The notes below the pieces were generated by a model. It was given only the letters and a program-made list of their open reading frames with translations. It did no database searches and had not been told where the DNA came from. Made by a program: the position numbers and the translations under genes. 64,000 nucleotides of DNA. It comes from Verminephrobacter eiseniae EF01-2. GTDB taxonomy: Bacteria > Pseudomonadota > Gammaproteobacteria > Burkholderiales > Burkholderiaceae_C. The stretch is from positions 4,204,501 through 4,268,500 of the forward strand of contig NC_008786.1 in NCBI RefSeq assembly GCF_000015565.1. The letters run 5' to 3'. Positions 1 to 11,651 of the stretch are shown here, one piece after another; the stretch's first letter is position 1; each line of letters opens with the position of its first letter.

Positions 1-273
1 GATCACAATCCCGGACAGCAACGCGAACAGCACTTGCAGGCTCGTCAAGCCGAGCTTGAACAAGCTCGCTGCCGTCAGGTAACCGCCCACGCTGTGCACG
101 TCGGACATCCAGAACGCAAAGATGTTGTAGCTGCCCCAGGTCTGCTTGCGCAGCGGGGCAAGGTCCTCGTTGGTGAGCCGCGGATCGTGGTGCGGCGGGA
201 TGACGGAATCGCCGTCCTGGTGCGGCGCTGGCGCCGTCGATGGCGCCGTTGCCGGCGCGCAAGCTGGGGTCAT
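1..273 (-). CDS. NCS1 family nucleobase/allantoin permease, N-terminal part
   Basis: The gene runs off the left edge, so only the first 91 residues are visible. They show the NCS1 (nucleobase:cation symporter-1) hallmark: an N-terminal stretch with NEDLAP followed by TWGSYNIFAFWMSDVHSVGG, then the first hydrophobic segment. The family imports cytosine, purines, allantoin or hydantoins with a cation across the inner membrane; the substrate cannot be told from this part. The ATG at 273 is preceded by a good GAGGAG ribosome site. About 30 Ala/Pro-rich residues precede the conserved domain. Family assignment is firm; substrate is unknown. Confidence 0.85.
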   Translation of the reverse strand, partial: MTPACAPATAPSTAPAPHQDGDSVIPPHHDPRLTNEDLAPLRKQTWGSYNIFAFWMSDVHSVGGYLTAASLFKLGLTSLQVLFALLSGIVI

Positions 274-415
274 GCTGTGTTCTCCTCGATCACGTCGGCG
301 GGGCCGTATGATGTGGTGAATGCACGCAGAGTGTGCCGACGCCGGGTGGCTGTGGCAGCACGCTGCGGATGATGGTCTGCGGCGATTTCGCGGTCCGCTC
401 GGGGCGCAGCGGGCA

Positions 416-2103
<1,688 letters not shown>

Positions 2104-2107
<4 letters not shown>

Positions 2108-3144
2108 CGGTCGGACTTTCGCGGATCGAGGGCATCGCGCAGCGCATCGCCCATGAAGGTCAGCAGCAGCAGCGTGATGACCAGCACGCCAAAGGTGGAC
2201 AGCGAAATCCACCAGGCGTCGATGTTGTTCTTGCCCTGGCTGAGCAACTCGCCGAGCGACGGTGTGCCCGGCGGCACGCCCAGGCCGAGAAAGTCCAGCG
2301 AGGTCAGTGCCAGGATGGCCGCGCTCATGCGGAACGGCAAAAAGGTGACCACCGGCGTCAGGCTGTTGGGCAGGATGTGGCGCCAGATGATCTGGCCGCT
2401 GCCCACCCCCAATGCGCGCGCGGCCTTGACGTAGTCGAGCTGGCGGTTGCGCAGGAACTCGGCGCGCACGTAGTCCGACAGGCTCATCCAGCCGAACAGG
2501 CTCAGCAGCACCAGCAGCAGCGCAACGCTGGGCGCAAACAAGGCGCTGAAGATGATCAGCAGGTACAGATCGGGCATGGCGCTCCAGATCTCGATGAAGC
2601 GCTGGAATGCCAGGTCGGTCTTGCCGCCCAGAAAGCCCTGCAGCGCGCCGGTGAGCACGCCCAGCAGCACGCCGGTGACCGTCAGCGCCAGGCCAAACAG
2701 CACGCTGACGCGAAAGCCGTAGAGCAGTTGCGCCAGCAGGTCGCGCCCCCGGTCGTCCGTGCCCAGCCAGTTCTCGCCCGAGGGCGCTGCGGGGCTGGGC
2801 GCCGGGGCATGGTAGTTCAGCGTGTCCGGCCCGTAAGGGTTCAGCGTGTACAGCGCCCAGTTGTCGCCCGCGCTCAGGCGCGCGCGGATGAAGGGGTCGA
2901 GGTAGTCGGCGGGGGTCTCGAAGTCTCCGCCGAAGGTCGTTTCGGGGTAGTCCCGGAACATCGGAAAGTAGTTCTGCCCCTGGTAGTGCACGATCAGCGG
3001 CCGGTCGTTGCTGAGCAGTTCCGCGCACAGGCTGGCCAGCACCAGCGCGCCAAAGATCAGCAGGCTCCAGTAGCCCAGCCGGTTGCGCCGAAAGCGCAGC
3101 CAGGCGCGGCGCGCGGGCGATTGCGATGAACGAGCGGGGCGCAT
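2104..3144 (-). CDS. yejE: Microcin C/peptide ABC importer permease YejE
   Basis: A 346-residue inner-membrane permease of the DppC type. It has a first membrane segment near residue 30 and a large periplasmic segment containing YFPMFRDYPETTFGGDFETP, typical of YejE. The binding-protein-dependent transport domain follows, with the EAA loop near RALGVGSGQIIWRHILPNS. It pairs with YejB to form the channel driven by YejF. It starts 30 bp after the yejB stop and overlaps yejF by 4 bp. Length and motifs match E. coli YejE. Confidence 0.93.
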
Positions 3145-3174
3145 CGGGGCGGTCGCAGTCGGTGGCGGCGCGGT

Positions 3175-4212
3175 TCAATCGAACTTCACGCGCGGGTCGA
3201 CCCACACATAGCACAGGTCGCTGACCAGTTTGGTCAGCAGCCCGAGCAGCGTGAACAGGTACAGCGTGCCCAGCACCACCGGGTAGTCGCGGCGGATCAC
3301 GCTCTCGTAGCTGAGCAGGCCCAGGCCGTCGAGCGAGAACAGCGTCTCGATCAGCAGCGATCCGGCAAAGAACGCGCCGATGAACGCCGCCGGAAAGCCG
3401 GTGACGATCGGAATCAGCGCGTTGCGAAACACATGCCGGTACAGCACCTGGCGCTCGGACAAGCCCTTGGCGCGGGCCGTGAGCACGTATTGCTTGCGGA
3501 TTTCTTCCAGAAAGGCGTTCTTGGTCAGCATCGCCGTGACGGCAAAACTGCCCAGCACCATGGCCGTGACCGGCAGCGTGATGTGCCACAGGTAGTCGAC
3601 GATGCGCGCGCCCCAGGACAGCGCATCCCAATGGGCCGAGGTCAGGCCGCGCAGCGGGAACCATTGCAGTTGCCCGCCAAAGATCACCAACAGCACCACC
3701 CCCAGCACAAAGCCCGGGATCGCATAGCCGAGCAAGATCAGCAGCGTGCTCACCAAATCGAAGCGCGAGCCGGCGCGCACCGCCTTGGCCACCCCCAGCG
3801 GCACGGCCACCAGGTAGCTGATGAAAAAAGTCCACAGCCCCAGGCTGATGGAGACCGGCAGTTTCTCCTTGACCAGGCTCCAGACGCTCTTGTTCTGAAA
3901 AAAGCTCTGGCCCAGATCGAAGCGCGCAAACTGGCCCAGCATCTGCAAGAAGCGCTCGTGCGCGGGCTTGTCGAAACCGTACAGCGCCTTGATCTGCGCC
4001 AGCCGCTTCGGGTCCACGCCCTGGTTGCCGCGGTAGGACAGGCCGTCGGATGGGGCAGCGCCGCCCTTGCCCGCCGTCGCCATGCGCGCCTCGACCAGGT
4101 ACTGCTCGACCGGGCCGCCGGGCACGAACTGTATGACCACGAACGTCACCAGCAGCACCCCGAGCAAGGTGGGCAGCATCAGCAGCAGGCGTTTGGCGCT
4201 GTAGGCGAGCAT
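3175..4212 (-). CDS. yejB: Microcin C/peptide ABC importer permease YejB
   Basis: A 345-residue DppB-type inner-membrane permease with an N-terminal membrane anchor (LLLMLPTLLGVLLVTFVVIQ) and the signature FVPGGPVEQ. The EAA cytoplasmic loop (TARAKGLSERQVLYRHVFRN) contacts the YejF ATPase. It is second in the order yejA-yejB-yejE-yejF and is separated from yejA by 172 bp that contain two 60-bp tandem repeats. The ATG at 4212 begins directly with the membrane segment, so the start is well placed. Confidence 0.93.
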   Translation of the reverse strand: MLAYSAKRLLLMLPTLLGVLLVTFVVIQFVPGGPVEQYLVEARMATAGKGGAAPSDGLSYRGNQGVDPKRLAQIKALYGFDKPAHERFLQMLGQFARFDLGQSFFQNKSVWSLVKEKLPVSISLGLWTFFISYLVAVPLGVAKAVRAGSRFDLVSTLLILLGYAIPGFVLGVVLLVIFGGQLQWFPLRGLTSAHWDALSWGARIVDYLWHITLPVTAMVLGSFAVTAMLTKNAFLEEIRKQYVLTARAKGLSERQVLYRHVFRNALIPIVTGFPAAFIGAFFAGSLLIETLFSLDGLGLLSYESVIRRDYPVVLGTLYLFTLLGLLTKLVSDLCYVWVDPRVKFD

Positions 4213-4260
4213 GGGGTTCAGGGCCGTGGTGGCAGCAGCAATGGTAGTGGTGACAGGGCG

Positions 4261-4380
4261 GCGCTCGCTGGAACACCTTCGCCTGCGGCTACGGTGTGAG
4301 CGCCTTCGGGCGGCCGGGCGGCGATCGCTGGAGCACCTTCGCCTTCGGCTACGGTGTGAGCGCCTTCGGGCGGCCGGGCG
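4261..4380. repeat. Two 60-bp tandem direct repeats between yejA and yejB
   Basis: Positions 4261-4320 and 4321-4380 are tandem copies that differ at three positions by eye. The next bases (gcgctc) start a third copy that is cut off at the yejA stop. The units are rich in CGCC/GGCGG and contain short self-complementary stretches. They fill most of the yejA-yejB spacer and may act as an mRNA structure between the abundant binding protein and the permeases; that role is inference. Confidence 0.9.
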
Positions 4381-4384
4381 GCGC

Positions 4385-6199
4385 TCACGACCCGATGCTC
4401 CACCACGCGAACATCAGCCAAGCCTGCGCATCGGCATAGGGGGGCATCGGCCGCTGGTAGGCCAGGCGCTTTTGGTTGTACACGATGCGGTGCGAGGCCA
4501 GGCGCCATTGCGGGATCAGGTAGTGGCTGTGCATGATGACGCGGTCGAGCGCGCGGCAGACGGGCAGCAACTCGGCCAAGCTGCGCGCGCGGGTGAGCGC
4601 CGTGACCAGCGCATCCACCGCCGGGCTGCGCACGCCGGCATAGTTGGCGGCGCCTTCCACATCCACCCTTTGGCTGCCGAACAACTCCTGCATCGCCTGG
4701 CCCGGGTTGTAGGTGCCGGGAAAATTCAGGGTGATGATGTCGTAGTCGAACTTGTCGAGGCGCTGCTGGTACAGGGCGAAGTCCACCGACACGAAGCGCA
4801 GCCTGATGCCGAGCTTTTCCAGGTTGCGCATCCACGATGCGACGGTGCGAACGCCGACCTCCTTGCTGTCCATGTATTCGAGCACCAGCGGCTCGTCGCG
4901 GGCGTTGCGCAGCGCGCCGGCGCGGTAGGTCCAGCCCGCATCGGCCAGCAGTTGGCGCGCCAGGCGCAGGTTCTGGCGCAGCGAATGGCCCTGGCCCCCG
5001 TCTTCGGTCATCGGCGGGGTGTACATGGGGCCGAACACGGCCTCGGGCACTTGGCCGCGCCAGGGCGTCAGCCAGGCCAGTTCCTCGGGGCCGGGGCTGC
5101 CGCTGGCGGCGCAGCGGGTGTTGCCGAACAGGTCCTGGACCCGGGCGTAGCCGCCGTAGAACATCCGGCGGTTCATCCACTCATAGTCCAGGGCCAGGTC
5201 CAGCGCCTGGCGCACGCGCACATCCTGCAACAGCGGGCGGCGTGTGTTGAGCACATAGCTCTGGAACCCGGCAGGCAGTTGGTGCGGCATTTCCGCTTTG
5301 GCCAGCACGCCCTGGTCGAAGAGCTTGCCGTTGATCCGGCGCGCCCAGTCGCCGGCCGAATAGACGGTCATGAAGTCGAACTCGCCGGCCTTCATCGCCT
5401 CCAGCCGCGCGGTATTGTCCTTGTAGATATTGATGGTGATGCGCTCAAAGTTGTAAGCGCCCTGGTTCACGTTCAGGTGCCGGCCCCAGTATTGCGGGTC
5501 GCGCACATAGGTGATGTCGCGGCCGAATGCCACCGGCCCGATGCGGTACGGGCCGCTGCCGATCGGGGTGTCGGTGACGATCTCGTCGAAGCGCTTGGCC
5601 CGGCCATCCGCCTGCCGGCCCCAGGCGCGGCTGAAAATCGGCATGCCGCCCACGGTCAGCGGCAACTCGCGTTGCGGCTGCCTGAAGCGAAAGCGCACCG
5701 TGCGCGCATCCAGCACCTCCAGGCCCGCCACCTCTTGCAGCATGCTGGCGTAGCCGGGGGCGGCATGGGGGCCGGTCAGGGTCTCGTAGCTGTGCTTGAC
5801 ATCGGCGCCCTGCACCGGCTCGCCGTTGTGAAAGCGCGCCTCGGCGCGCAGCCGGAAAGTGGCGCTCATCCGGTCTGCCGCGACCTCCACGCTCTCGGCC
5901 AGCAGGCCGTAGGCCGAGGCGGTCTCGTCCATCGAGCCGGTGAGCAGGGTCTCGAACAGCAGATCGCCCAGGTAGGCCGGCGCCGCGCCTTTCATCGTGA
6001 ACGGGTTGTACTTGTCGAAGGTGGAGTAGCGCAGGTTGCTCACCATGCGCAGTTCGCCGCCCTTGGGGGCCGCCGGGTTCACATAGTCGAAATGGGCAAA
6101 CCCGGGCGGGTATTTCAGGTCGCCCCACAGCGCATAGCCATGCGCGGCCCGGGCCGGAGCAGCGCACACCATCAGCAAGAAAATCAGCCAAAACCGCAT
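4385..6199 (-). CDS. yejA: Extracellular solute-binding protein YejA
   Basis: A 604-residue periplasmic binding protein of family 5 (SBP_bac_5), the same length as E. coli YejA. The N-terminus MRFWLIFLLMVCAAPARA is a signal peptide. It is followed by HGYALWGDLKYPPGFAHFDY, a YejA hallmark, and by the conserved AEARFHNGEPVQGADVKHSY. It captures peptides or modified peptides (microcin C-like) for YejBEF. The ATG at 6199 was chosen because the signal peptide begins there; longer in-frame upstream codons lack secretory character. It is the first gene of the yej operon and diverges from fabI. Confidence 0.92.
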   Translation of the reverse strand: MRFWLIFLLMVCAAPARAAHGYALWGDLKYPPGFAHFDYVNPAAPKGGELRMVSNLRYSTFDKYNPFTMKGAAPAYLGDLLFETLLTGSMDETASAYGLLAESVEVAADRMSATFRLRAEARFHNGEPVQGADVKHSYETLTGPHAAPGYASMLQEVAGLEVLDARTVRFRFRQPQRELPLTVGGMPIFSRAWGRQADGRAKRFDEIVTDTPIGSGPYRIGPVAFGRDITYVRDPQYWGRHLNVNQGAYNFERITINIYKDNTARLEAMKAGEFDFMTVYSAGDWARRINGKLFDQGVLAKAEMPHQLPAGFQSYVLNTRRPLLQDVRVRQALDLALDYEWMNRRMFYGGYARVQDLFGNTRCAASGSPGPEELAWLTPWRGQVPEAVFGPMYTPPMTEDGGQGHSLRQNLRLARQLLADAGWTYRAGALRNARDEPLVLEYMDSKEVGVRTVASWMRNLEKLGIRLRFVSVDFALYQQRLDKFDYDIITLNFPGTYNPGQAMQELFGSQRVDVEGAANYAGVRSPAVDALVTALTRARSLAELLPVCRALDRVIMHSHYLIPQWRLASHRIVYNQKRLAYQRPMPPYADAQAWLMFAWWSIGS

Positions 6200-6354
6200 G
6201 CGACAATTCTGCCCTAAGCCACAGGCGGTTTTGTCTTCGGCCGCAGACGGTTTCGTATCCCCGCGCGCCAGGCAACCGTGGCCAACGACCGGCGCGCAGG
6301 GGCCCCTGCCGGGGCCGGCAACGCCAATGTCCCGCATTCCAAAGGAGAACACCC

Positions 6355-7155
6355 ATGGGTTTTTTGACCGGCAAAAAGCTGCTCATCACGGGCCTGCTAT
6401 CGAACCGCTCCATCGCCTACGGCATCGCCCGGGCCTGCCGCGCGCAGGGCGCCGAGCTGGCTTTCAGCTATGTCGGCGAGCGCTTCAAGGCGCGCACCGG
6501 CGACTTTGCCGCCGAGTTCGATTCCAGGCTGGTCTTTGACTGCGATGTCGCCAGCGATGAGCAGATCGGGCGCCTGTTTGCCGACCTGGCCCAGACCTGG
6601 CCGCGCTTCGATGGCTTGGTGCACAGCATCGGCTTTGCGCCGCGCGAGGCGCTGGCCGGCAACTTTCTCGCCGGCCTGTCGCGCGAGGGCTTTCGCAGCG
6701 CGCACGACATCAGCGCCTACAGCTTCCCGGCCATGGCCAAGGCCGCCCTGCCCTACCTGAACGACCGGTCCGCGCTGCTGACGCTGTCGTACCTGGGCGC
6801 GCTGCGCGCCATCCCGAACTACAACACCATGGGCCTGGCCAAGGCCAGTCTGGAAGCCTCGGTGCGCTACCTGGCCGAGGCCGTGGGCCGCACCGAAGAC
6901 GGCCGCAGCATCCGTGCCAACGGCATCAGCGCCGGCCCGATCAAGACCCTGGCCGCCAGCGGCATCCAGGACTTCGGCAAGCTGCTCGGCCGCGTGGCCG
7001 GCGCCAGCCCGTTGCGGCGCAACGTGACCCTCGACGAGGTGGGCAATGTGGCCGCCTTTTTGCTGTCCGACCTGGCCTCGGGCGTGACCGCAGAGATCGT
7101 CTATGTGGACGCCGGCTTTGGCCAGACCGCCGGCCTGAGTGTCGATCAGGTCTGA
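6355..7155 (+). CDS. fabI: Enoyl-[acyl-carrier-protein] reductase (NADH) FabI
   Basis: A 266-residue SDR-fold enoyl-ACP reductase that does the last step of each fatty-acid elongation cycle in the cytoplasm. It has the FabI nucleotide-binding start GLLSNRSIAYGIA and the catalytic pair Tyr156 and Lys163 in NYNTMGLAK, with Tyr146 in LTLSY. The motif ISAGPIKTLAASGI near the substrate loop is diagnostic of FabI. The ATG at 6355 has a strong AAAGGAG ribosome site 8 bp upstream. It diverges from yejA, an arrangement common in Comamonadaceae. The triclosan-target fold is intact. Confidence 0.96.
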   Translation: MGFLTGKKLLITGLLSNRSIAYGIARACRAQGAELAFSYVGERFKARTGDFAAEFDSRLVFDCDVASDEQIGRLFADLAQTWPRFDGLVHSIGFAPREALAGNFLAGLSREGFRSAHDISAYSFPAMAKAALPYLNDRSALLTLSYLGALRAIPNYNTMGLAKASLEASVRYLAEAVGRTEDGRSIRANGISAGPIKTLAASGIQDFGKLLGRVAGASPLRRNVTLDEVGNVAAFLLSDLASGVTAEIVYVDAGFGQTAGLSVDQV

Positions 7156-7163
7156 GCCGCCTC

Positions 7164-7179
7164 ATTCCATTGATGGAAT
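7164..7179. terminator. Weak hairpin between convergent fabI and ygiQ
   Basis: ATTCCA and TGGAAT form a 6-bp stem with a 4-nt loop, followed on the plus strand by acttgttttt. It lies in the 23-bp gap between converging genes and touches the ygiQ stop. The stem is short and AT-rich, so function as the fabI terminator is only plausible. Confidence 0.4.
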
Positions 7180-9569
7180 CACTTGTTTTTCCAGCCCCTG
7201 CCCGCCACCGGGTTGGCGGCCCCGATCGGGCGCGGCGGCAGGCCGGTGTGCTGCGTCAGCAGGCGGCCTTTCGGCACGCTCGGCGGTGCGCTGGCCACCG
7301 GGGTTGCGGGGGTTGCGTTTTTGCGGCGCGCGCTGTGGTAGCTGCCGTCGGTCAGCGGCTGCATGCCCGGAATCAGGTGCTGGCGGCCATTGCCGATCAG
7401 GTCTGCGCGGCCCATGCTTTTGAGCGCTGCGCGCAGCAGCGGCCAGTTGTTCGGGTCGTGGTAGCGCAAAAATGCCTTGTGCAGGCGGCGGCGCTTTTCG
7501 CCGCGCACGATGTCCACGGCCTCGCTGTCGCGGCCGACCTTGCGTAGCGGGTTCTTGCCGCTGTGGTACATGGCCGTGGCACTGGCCATCGGGCTGGGGT
7601 AGAAGGTCTGCACCTGGTCGGCGCGAAAGCCGTTCTTTTTCAGCCAGATGGCCAAGCGCAGCATGTCCTCGTCGCTCGTGCCCGGGTGGGCGGCGATGAA
7701 GTATGGAATCAGGAACTGCTTTTTGCCGACCTCGGCGCTGAACTTCTCGAACAGTTGCCGAAATTGCTCGTAGCTGGCGATGCCCGGCTTCATCATCTTG
7801 GCCAGCGGCCCGGGCTCGGTGTGTTCGGGCGCGATTTTCAGGTAGCCGCCCACATGGTGCTGCACCAGTTCCTTGATGTACTCGGGCGATTGCAGCGCCA
7901 GGTCGTAGCGCAGGCCGGAGCCGATCAGGATTTTCCGGACGCCCGGCACGGCCCGGCTGCGGCGGTACAGCGCCACCAGTGGGCCATGCCCGGTGGTCAG
8001 GTTCTGGCAGATGCCGGGGTAGACGCAACTGGGCTTGCGGCAGGCGGCTTCGATCTCGGGGCTGCGGCAGCCGAGGCGGTACATGTTGGCCGTCGGGCCG
8101 CCCAGGTCGGAGATGGTGCCGGTAAAGCCCTCGACCTTGTCGCGGATGTCCTCGATCTCCCGGATGATCGAGTCCTCCGAGCGGCTCTGGATGATGCGGC
8201 CCTCATGCTCGGTGATCGAGCAAAAGCTGCAACCGCCAAAGCAGCCGCGCATGATGTTGACCGAAAAACGGATCATCTCCCAGGCCGGTATCTTGCTCGC
8301 GCCGTCGTGGCGCCCGTTCTCGTCCGCGTAGACCGGGTGCGGGCTGCGGGCATAGGGCAGGTCGAACACATGGTCGAGCTCGGCCGTGCTCAGCGGAATC
8401 GGCGGCGGGTTGATCCACACATCGCGCGCCGAGGCGCCGGCGCCATGCGCCTGCACCAGCGCGCGGGCGTTGCCGGGGTTGGTCTCCTGGTGCAGCACGC
8501 GGCTGGCGTGGGCATAGAGCACGGGGTCGCTCCTGACCTGCTCGTAGCCGGGCAGGCGGATCACGCTGCGCTCGCGCGGCGCCAGCCCGGGCCTGGGCCT
8601 GGGCCTGGACTTGAGCGCGGGGTTGGCGACGAACCCGATCGGCTGGTAGCCCTTGTCGCCTGCGGCAGATGCGGCCCCTGCGCCCGCAGCCACTGCGCCG
8701 GCAGCATCTTGCGGACGGCAGCGGCTGCCTTGCACCGCAGTCTGTACCGCAGCCTGTGTCGCAGTCTGTGCGCCGCTGTCGAGGTAGGGGTTGACATGCT
8801 GCTGGACGCGGCCGGGCTGATCGACGCTGGTCGAATCGATCTCGCACCAGCCCTGCCCGCTGGCGTCGCCCGGGCGGCGCACGAAGGCCGTGCCGCGCAC
8901 ATCGGTGATCTGCCCGATCGGCTCGCGGGCGGCCAGGCGGTGGGCCACCTCGACCAGCGCGCGCTCGGCGTTGCCGTACAGCAGCAGGTCGCATTTGGCG
9001 TCCAGCACGATGGAGCGGCGCACCTTGTCGCTCCAGTAGTCATAGTGGGCAATGCGGCGCAGGCTGGCTTCGATGCCGCCCAGGATGATCGGCACCTCCT
9101 TGTACGCCTCGCGGCAGCGCTGGCTGTAGACGATGGCGGCGCGGTCCGGGCGCCGGCCGCCGATGTCGCCCGGGGTGTAGGCATCGTCGCTGCGCAGTTT
9201 GCGCTCGGCGGTGTAGCGGTTGATCATCGAATCCATGTTGCCCGCCGTGACGCCCCAGAACAGCCCGGGCCTGCCCAGCCGCTGGAACGGCTCGGCGCTG
9301 TGCCAGTCGGGCTGCGCAATGATGCCGACGCGAAAGCCCTGCGCCTCCAGCGTGCGGCCGATCACCGCCATGCCGAAGCTCGGGTGGTCCACATAGGCGT
9401 CGCCCGTCACCAGGATGACATCGCAGCAGTCCCAGCCCAACTGCTCCATCTCGGCGCGGCTCATCGGCAAGAACGCTGCCGTGCCAAAGCGTTTGGCCCA
9501 GTACGGGCGGTAGCTGGTCAAAGGCTTTGCGGCGCGCGCAAAAAAGGAAACGTCAACAGGATCTGTCAT
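7179..9569 (-). CDS. ygiQ: YgiQ family radical SAM protein
   Basis: A 796-residue protein of the YgiQ (UPF0313) family. It has an N-terminal B12-binding-like domain ([20 protein letters not shown]) and a radical SAM core with the cluster motif CxxxCxxC in GCFGGCSFC near residue 440. The C-terminal region is also typical ([33 protein letters not shown]). Its reaction is unknown. An Ala/Gln-rich, low-complexity insertion ([12 protein letters not shown], then Ala/Gly-rich sequence) lies near residues 270-305, made of near-repeats in the DNA. The ATG at 9569 starts the conserved N-terminus. The C-terminal tail is basic and probably disordered. Confidence 0.92.
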   Translation of the reverse strand: MTDPVDVSFFARAAKPLTSYRPYWAKRFGTAAFLPMSRAEMEQLGWDCCDVILVTGDAYVDHPSFGMAVIGRTLEAQGFRVGIIAQPDWHSAEPFQRLGRPGLFWGVTAGNMDSMINRYTAERKLRSDDAYTPGDIGGRRPDRAAIVYSQRCREAYKEVPIILGGIEASLRRIAHYDYWSDKVRRSIVLDAKCDLLLYGNAERALVEVAHRLAAREPIGQITDVRGTAFVRRPGDASGQGWCEIDSTSVDQPGRVQQHVNPYLDSGAQTATQAAVQTAVQGSRCRPQDAAGAVAAGAGAASAAGDKGYQPIGFVANPALKSRPRPRPGLAPRERSVIRLPGYEQVRSDPVLYAHASRVLHQETNPGNARALVQAHGAGASARDVWINPPPIPLSTAELDHVFDLPYARSPHPVYADENGRHDGASKIPAWEMIRFSVNIMRGCFGGCSFCSITEHEGRIIQSRSEDSIIREIEDIRDKVEGFTGTISDLGGPTANMYRLGCRSPEIEAACRKPSCVYPGICQNLTTGHGPLVALYRRSRAVPGVRKILIGSGLRYDLALQSPEYIKELVQHHVGGYLKIAPEHTEPGPLAKMMKPGIASYEQFRQLFEKFSAEVGKKQFLIPYFIAAHPGTSDEDMLRLAIWLKKNGFRADQVQTFYPSPMASATAMYHSGKNPLRKVGRDSEAVDIVRGEKRRRLHKAFLRYHDPNNWPLLRAALKSMGRADLIGNGRQHLIPGMQPLTDGSYHSARRKNATPATPVASAPPSVPKGRLLTQHTGLPPRPIGAANPVAGRGWKNK

Positions 9570-9703
9570 GTTCAGGCCAGGCCGGCGGCCAATGGATCGG
9601 GCGCCGGGGTGGCGCTGGTTGCGGGTGCGCGACTGTACTGCAGTCCGCAGCGCCGCGAGGCGTGCAAGGGCATGGCCATGCGCCGCCGTAAACTGCTTGC
9701 CCG

Positions 9704-10342
9704 ATGCGCCCTGCACCCGATACCCCGACTGCGCGCCATGCCCTGGCGGCATGCCATACCCTGGCTGCGCCAGCGCACAGCGAACTCATCATCAAGAAAA
9801 GCCGCTTCATCGGCTGCGTGCAGCCCATGGCCGACCGCGCCAGCGCCCAGGCGGCCGTTGCCGCGCTGTGGCGCCAGCACCCGGGGGCGGCGCATGTCTG
9901 CTGGGCGCTGCGGGCGGGCGGCCAGTCGGCGGCCGTCGATGACGGCGAGCCCGGCGGCACGGCGGGGCGCCCGATGCTGCAAGTGCTGCAGCACCAGGCG
10001 CTCGATGCGGTGCTGGCCAGCGTGGTGCGGTATTTCGGCGGCGTGAAGCTGGGCGCCGGCGCTCTGCTGCGCGCCTATACCGACACCATTGCCCAGGCCC
10101 TGCGCGACGCCCCCAAGGTCAGCCTGCAACCGATGCAGACGCTGCACTGCCAACTGCCTTACGCGCTCGAAGGCTGGCTGCGCCGCGAGATCGAGGCCGC
10201 CGGCGCGCAGTTGCTGGCGGTGCAGCATGGCGCGCGGGTCACGCTGCAACTGCGTTTGCCGCAGGCGCAGGCAGCCCGCCTGATGCAGCGCGTCAACGAC
10301 AACGGCCAGGGCCTGGTGCAGTGGTGCCCGGCGCCGCGTTGA
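9704..10342 (+). CDS. YigZ/IMPACT family protein
   Basis: A 212-residue protein of the IMPACT (YigZ, UPF0029) family. The N-terminal domain contains [17 protein letters not shown] and the core [17 protein letters not shown] followed by [21 protein letters not shown]-terminal DUF1949-like domain follows. The fold is ribosomal protein S5 domain 2-like; eukaryotic IMPACT regulates Gcn2, while the bacterial role is not settled. It diverges from ygiQ, with about 130 bp between the starts. Roughly 25 residues precede the conserved domain, so a later start is possible. Confidence 0.88.
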   Translation: MRPAPDTPTARHALAACHTLAAPAHSELIIKKSRFIGCVQPMADRASAQAAVAALWRQHPGAAHVCWALRAGGQSAAVDDGEPGGTAGRPMLQVLQHQALDAVLASVVRYFGGVKLGAGALLRAYTDTIAQALRDAPKVSLQPMQTLHCQLPYALEGWLRREIEAAGAQLLAVQHGARVTLQLRLPQAQAARLMQRVNDNGQGLVQWCPAPR

Positions 10343-10390
10343 AGCGGGGCGACAACAAAGAATTGGCGCCCATCCCGACACCCATCGACA

Positions 10391-10430
10391 TCGGCACCCG
10401 TCGGCACCCATCAGCACCCATCAGCACCCA
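10391..10430. repeat. Four tandem 10-bp repeats (TCRGCACCCR) after yigZ
   Basis: Four adjacent decamers follow the pattern tcggcacccg, tcggcaccca, tcagcaccca, tcagcaccca, and a degenerate fifth (cccatcgaca) precedes them. They lie between the convergent yigZ-like gene and phaA and end at the phaA stop codon. This is a simple tandem repeat, likely variable in copy number. Confidence 0.85.
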
Positions 10431-11609
10431 TCAGCGCTCCAGGGCCAGCGCCACGCCCATGCCGCCACCGATGCACAGCGCGGCCAAGCCCTTGCGCGCG
10501 TTGCGGCGCTGCATTTCGTACAGCAGCGTCACCAAAATGCGGCAGCCGGAGGCGCCAATGGGGTGGCCTATCGCAATCGCGCCGCCGTTCACATTGACCT
10601 TCGCCGGGTCGATGGCCAGTTCCTGGTTGACTGCGCAGGCCTGGGCCGCAAAGGCTTCGTTGAGCTCGAACAGATCGACATCGGCGACGCTCCAGCCAGC
10701 GCGCTGCAGGGCCTTGCGCGATGCCGGAACCGGGCCCATGCCCATGGTGGCCGGATCCAGCCCGCTGGTGCCGAACGCGGCGATGCGCGCCAGGGGTGCA
10801 AGGCCCAGTGCGGCGGCCTTTTGGGCGCTCATCACCACCACGGCAGCGGCGCCGTCGTTCAGGCCCGAGGCGTTGCCTGCGGTGACGCTGCCGGCCTTGT
10901 CAAAGGCCGGGCGCAGGCCGGCCAGCGCCTGGGCGTTGGTCTTGCGGTTCAGGTATTCGTCGGCATTGAACAAAATCGGGTCGCCCTTTTTTTGCGCCAG
11001 GCCGACCTCCACGATCTCGTCCGCGAACCGACCGGCGTCTTGCGCCGCCGCCGCTTTTTGCTGGCTCGCCAGGGCCAGGGCGTCCTGCATCTCGCGGCTG
11101 ATGCCGTAGGCTTTGGCAACGTTCTCGGCGGTGATGCCCATGTGGTACTGGTGGTACACATCCCACAGGCCGTCGGTGATCATCGAGTCGATCAGTTTCC
11201 AGTCGCCCATGCGCTGGCCATCGCGCGATCCGTTGAGCAGATGGGGGGCCAGGCTCATGCTCTCCTGGCCGCCGGCGACGACGATCTGGCTGTCACCCCA
11301 GGCCACGGCCTGGGCGGCGAGCATCACCGACTTCAGGCCGGAGCCGCACACGGCGTTGATCGTCAGCGCCGGCGTCTCCTTGGCCACACCGGCCTTCATC
11401 GCGGCCTGGCGCGCCGGGTTCTGGCCCACGCCAGCGGCCAGCACCTGGCCCATGATGACTTCGCCGATCTGATCGGAGGCCAGCCGCGCGCGCGCCAGCG
11501 CTGCGCGGATCACGATGGCGCCGAGTTCGCTGGCCGGCGTCTTGGCCAATGACCCGCCAAACTTGCCCACGGCGGTACGGGCGGCGGAAACGATGACGAT
11601 GTCTTCCAT
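10431..11609 (-). CDS. phaA: Acetyl-CoA acetyltransferase (beta-ketothiolase)
   Basis: A 392-residue biosynthetic thiolase that condenses two acetyl-CoA to acetoacetyl-CoA, the first step of polyhydroxybutyrate synthesis. The nucleophilic Cys88 sits in NAVCGSG. The C-terminal His motif [14 protein letters not shown] and the second Cys in ALCIGGGMG are intact. It lies 42 bp downstream of phaC on the same strand, forming a phaC-phaA pair; no phaB reductase follows in this window. Length and motifs fit PhaA/AtoB. Confidence 0.95.
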   Translation of the reverse strand: MEDIVIVSAARTAVGKFGGSLAKTPASELGAIVIRAALARARLASDQIGEVIMGQVLAAGVGQNPARQAAMKAGVAKETPALTINAVCGSGLKSVMLAAQAVAWGDSQIVVAGGQESMSLAPHLLNGSRDGQRMGDWKLIDSMITDGLWDVYHQYHMGITAENVAKAYGISREMQDALALASQQKAAAAQDAGRFADEIVEVGLAQKKGDPILFNADEYLNRKTNAQALAGLRPAFDKAGSVTAGNASGLNDGAAAVVVMSAQKAAALGLAPLARIAAFGTSGLDPATMGMGPVPASRKALQRAGWSVADVDLFELNEAFAAQACAVNQELAIDPAKVNVNGGAIAIGHPIGASGCRILVTLLYEMQRRNARKGLAALCIGGGMGVALALER

Positions 11610-11651
11610 GGGGTCCTTCTTTCTCGATGGCTGGATGAATCCGGGTCCGGA

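Noticed and set aside
4211..6217. A 668-codon plus-strand open frame opposite yejA
   Set aside because: It is antisense to yejA, rich in His, Gln and Arg as expected for a shadow frame, and has no ribosome site or known domain.
7563..10046. An 827-codon plus-strand open frame opposite ygiQ
   Set aside because: It is antisense to a recognised radical SAM gene and shows no motif of its own; its composition is that of a GC-rich shadow frame.
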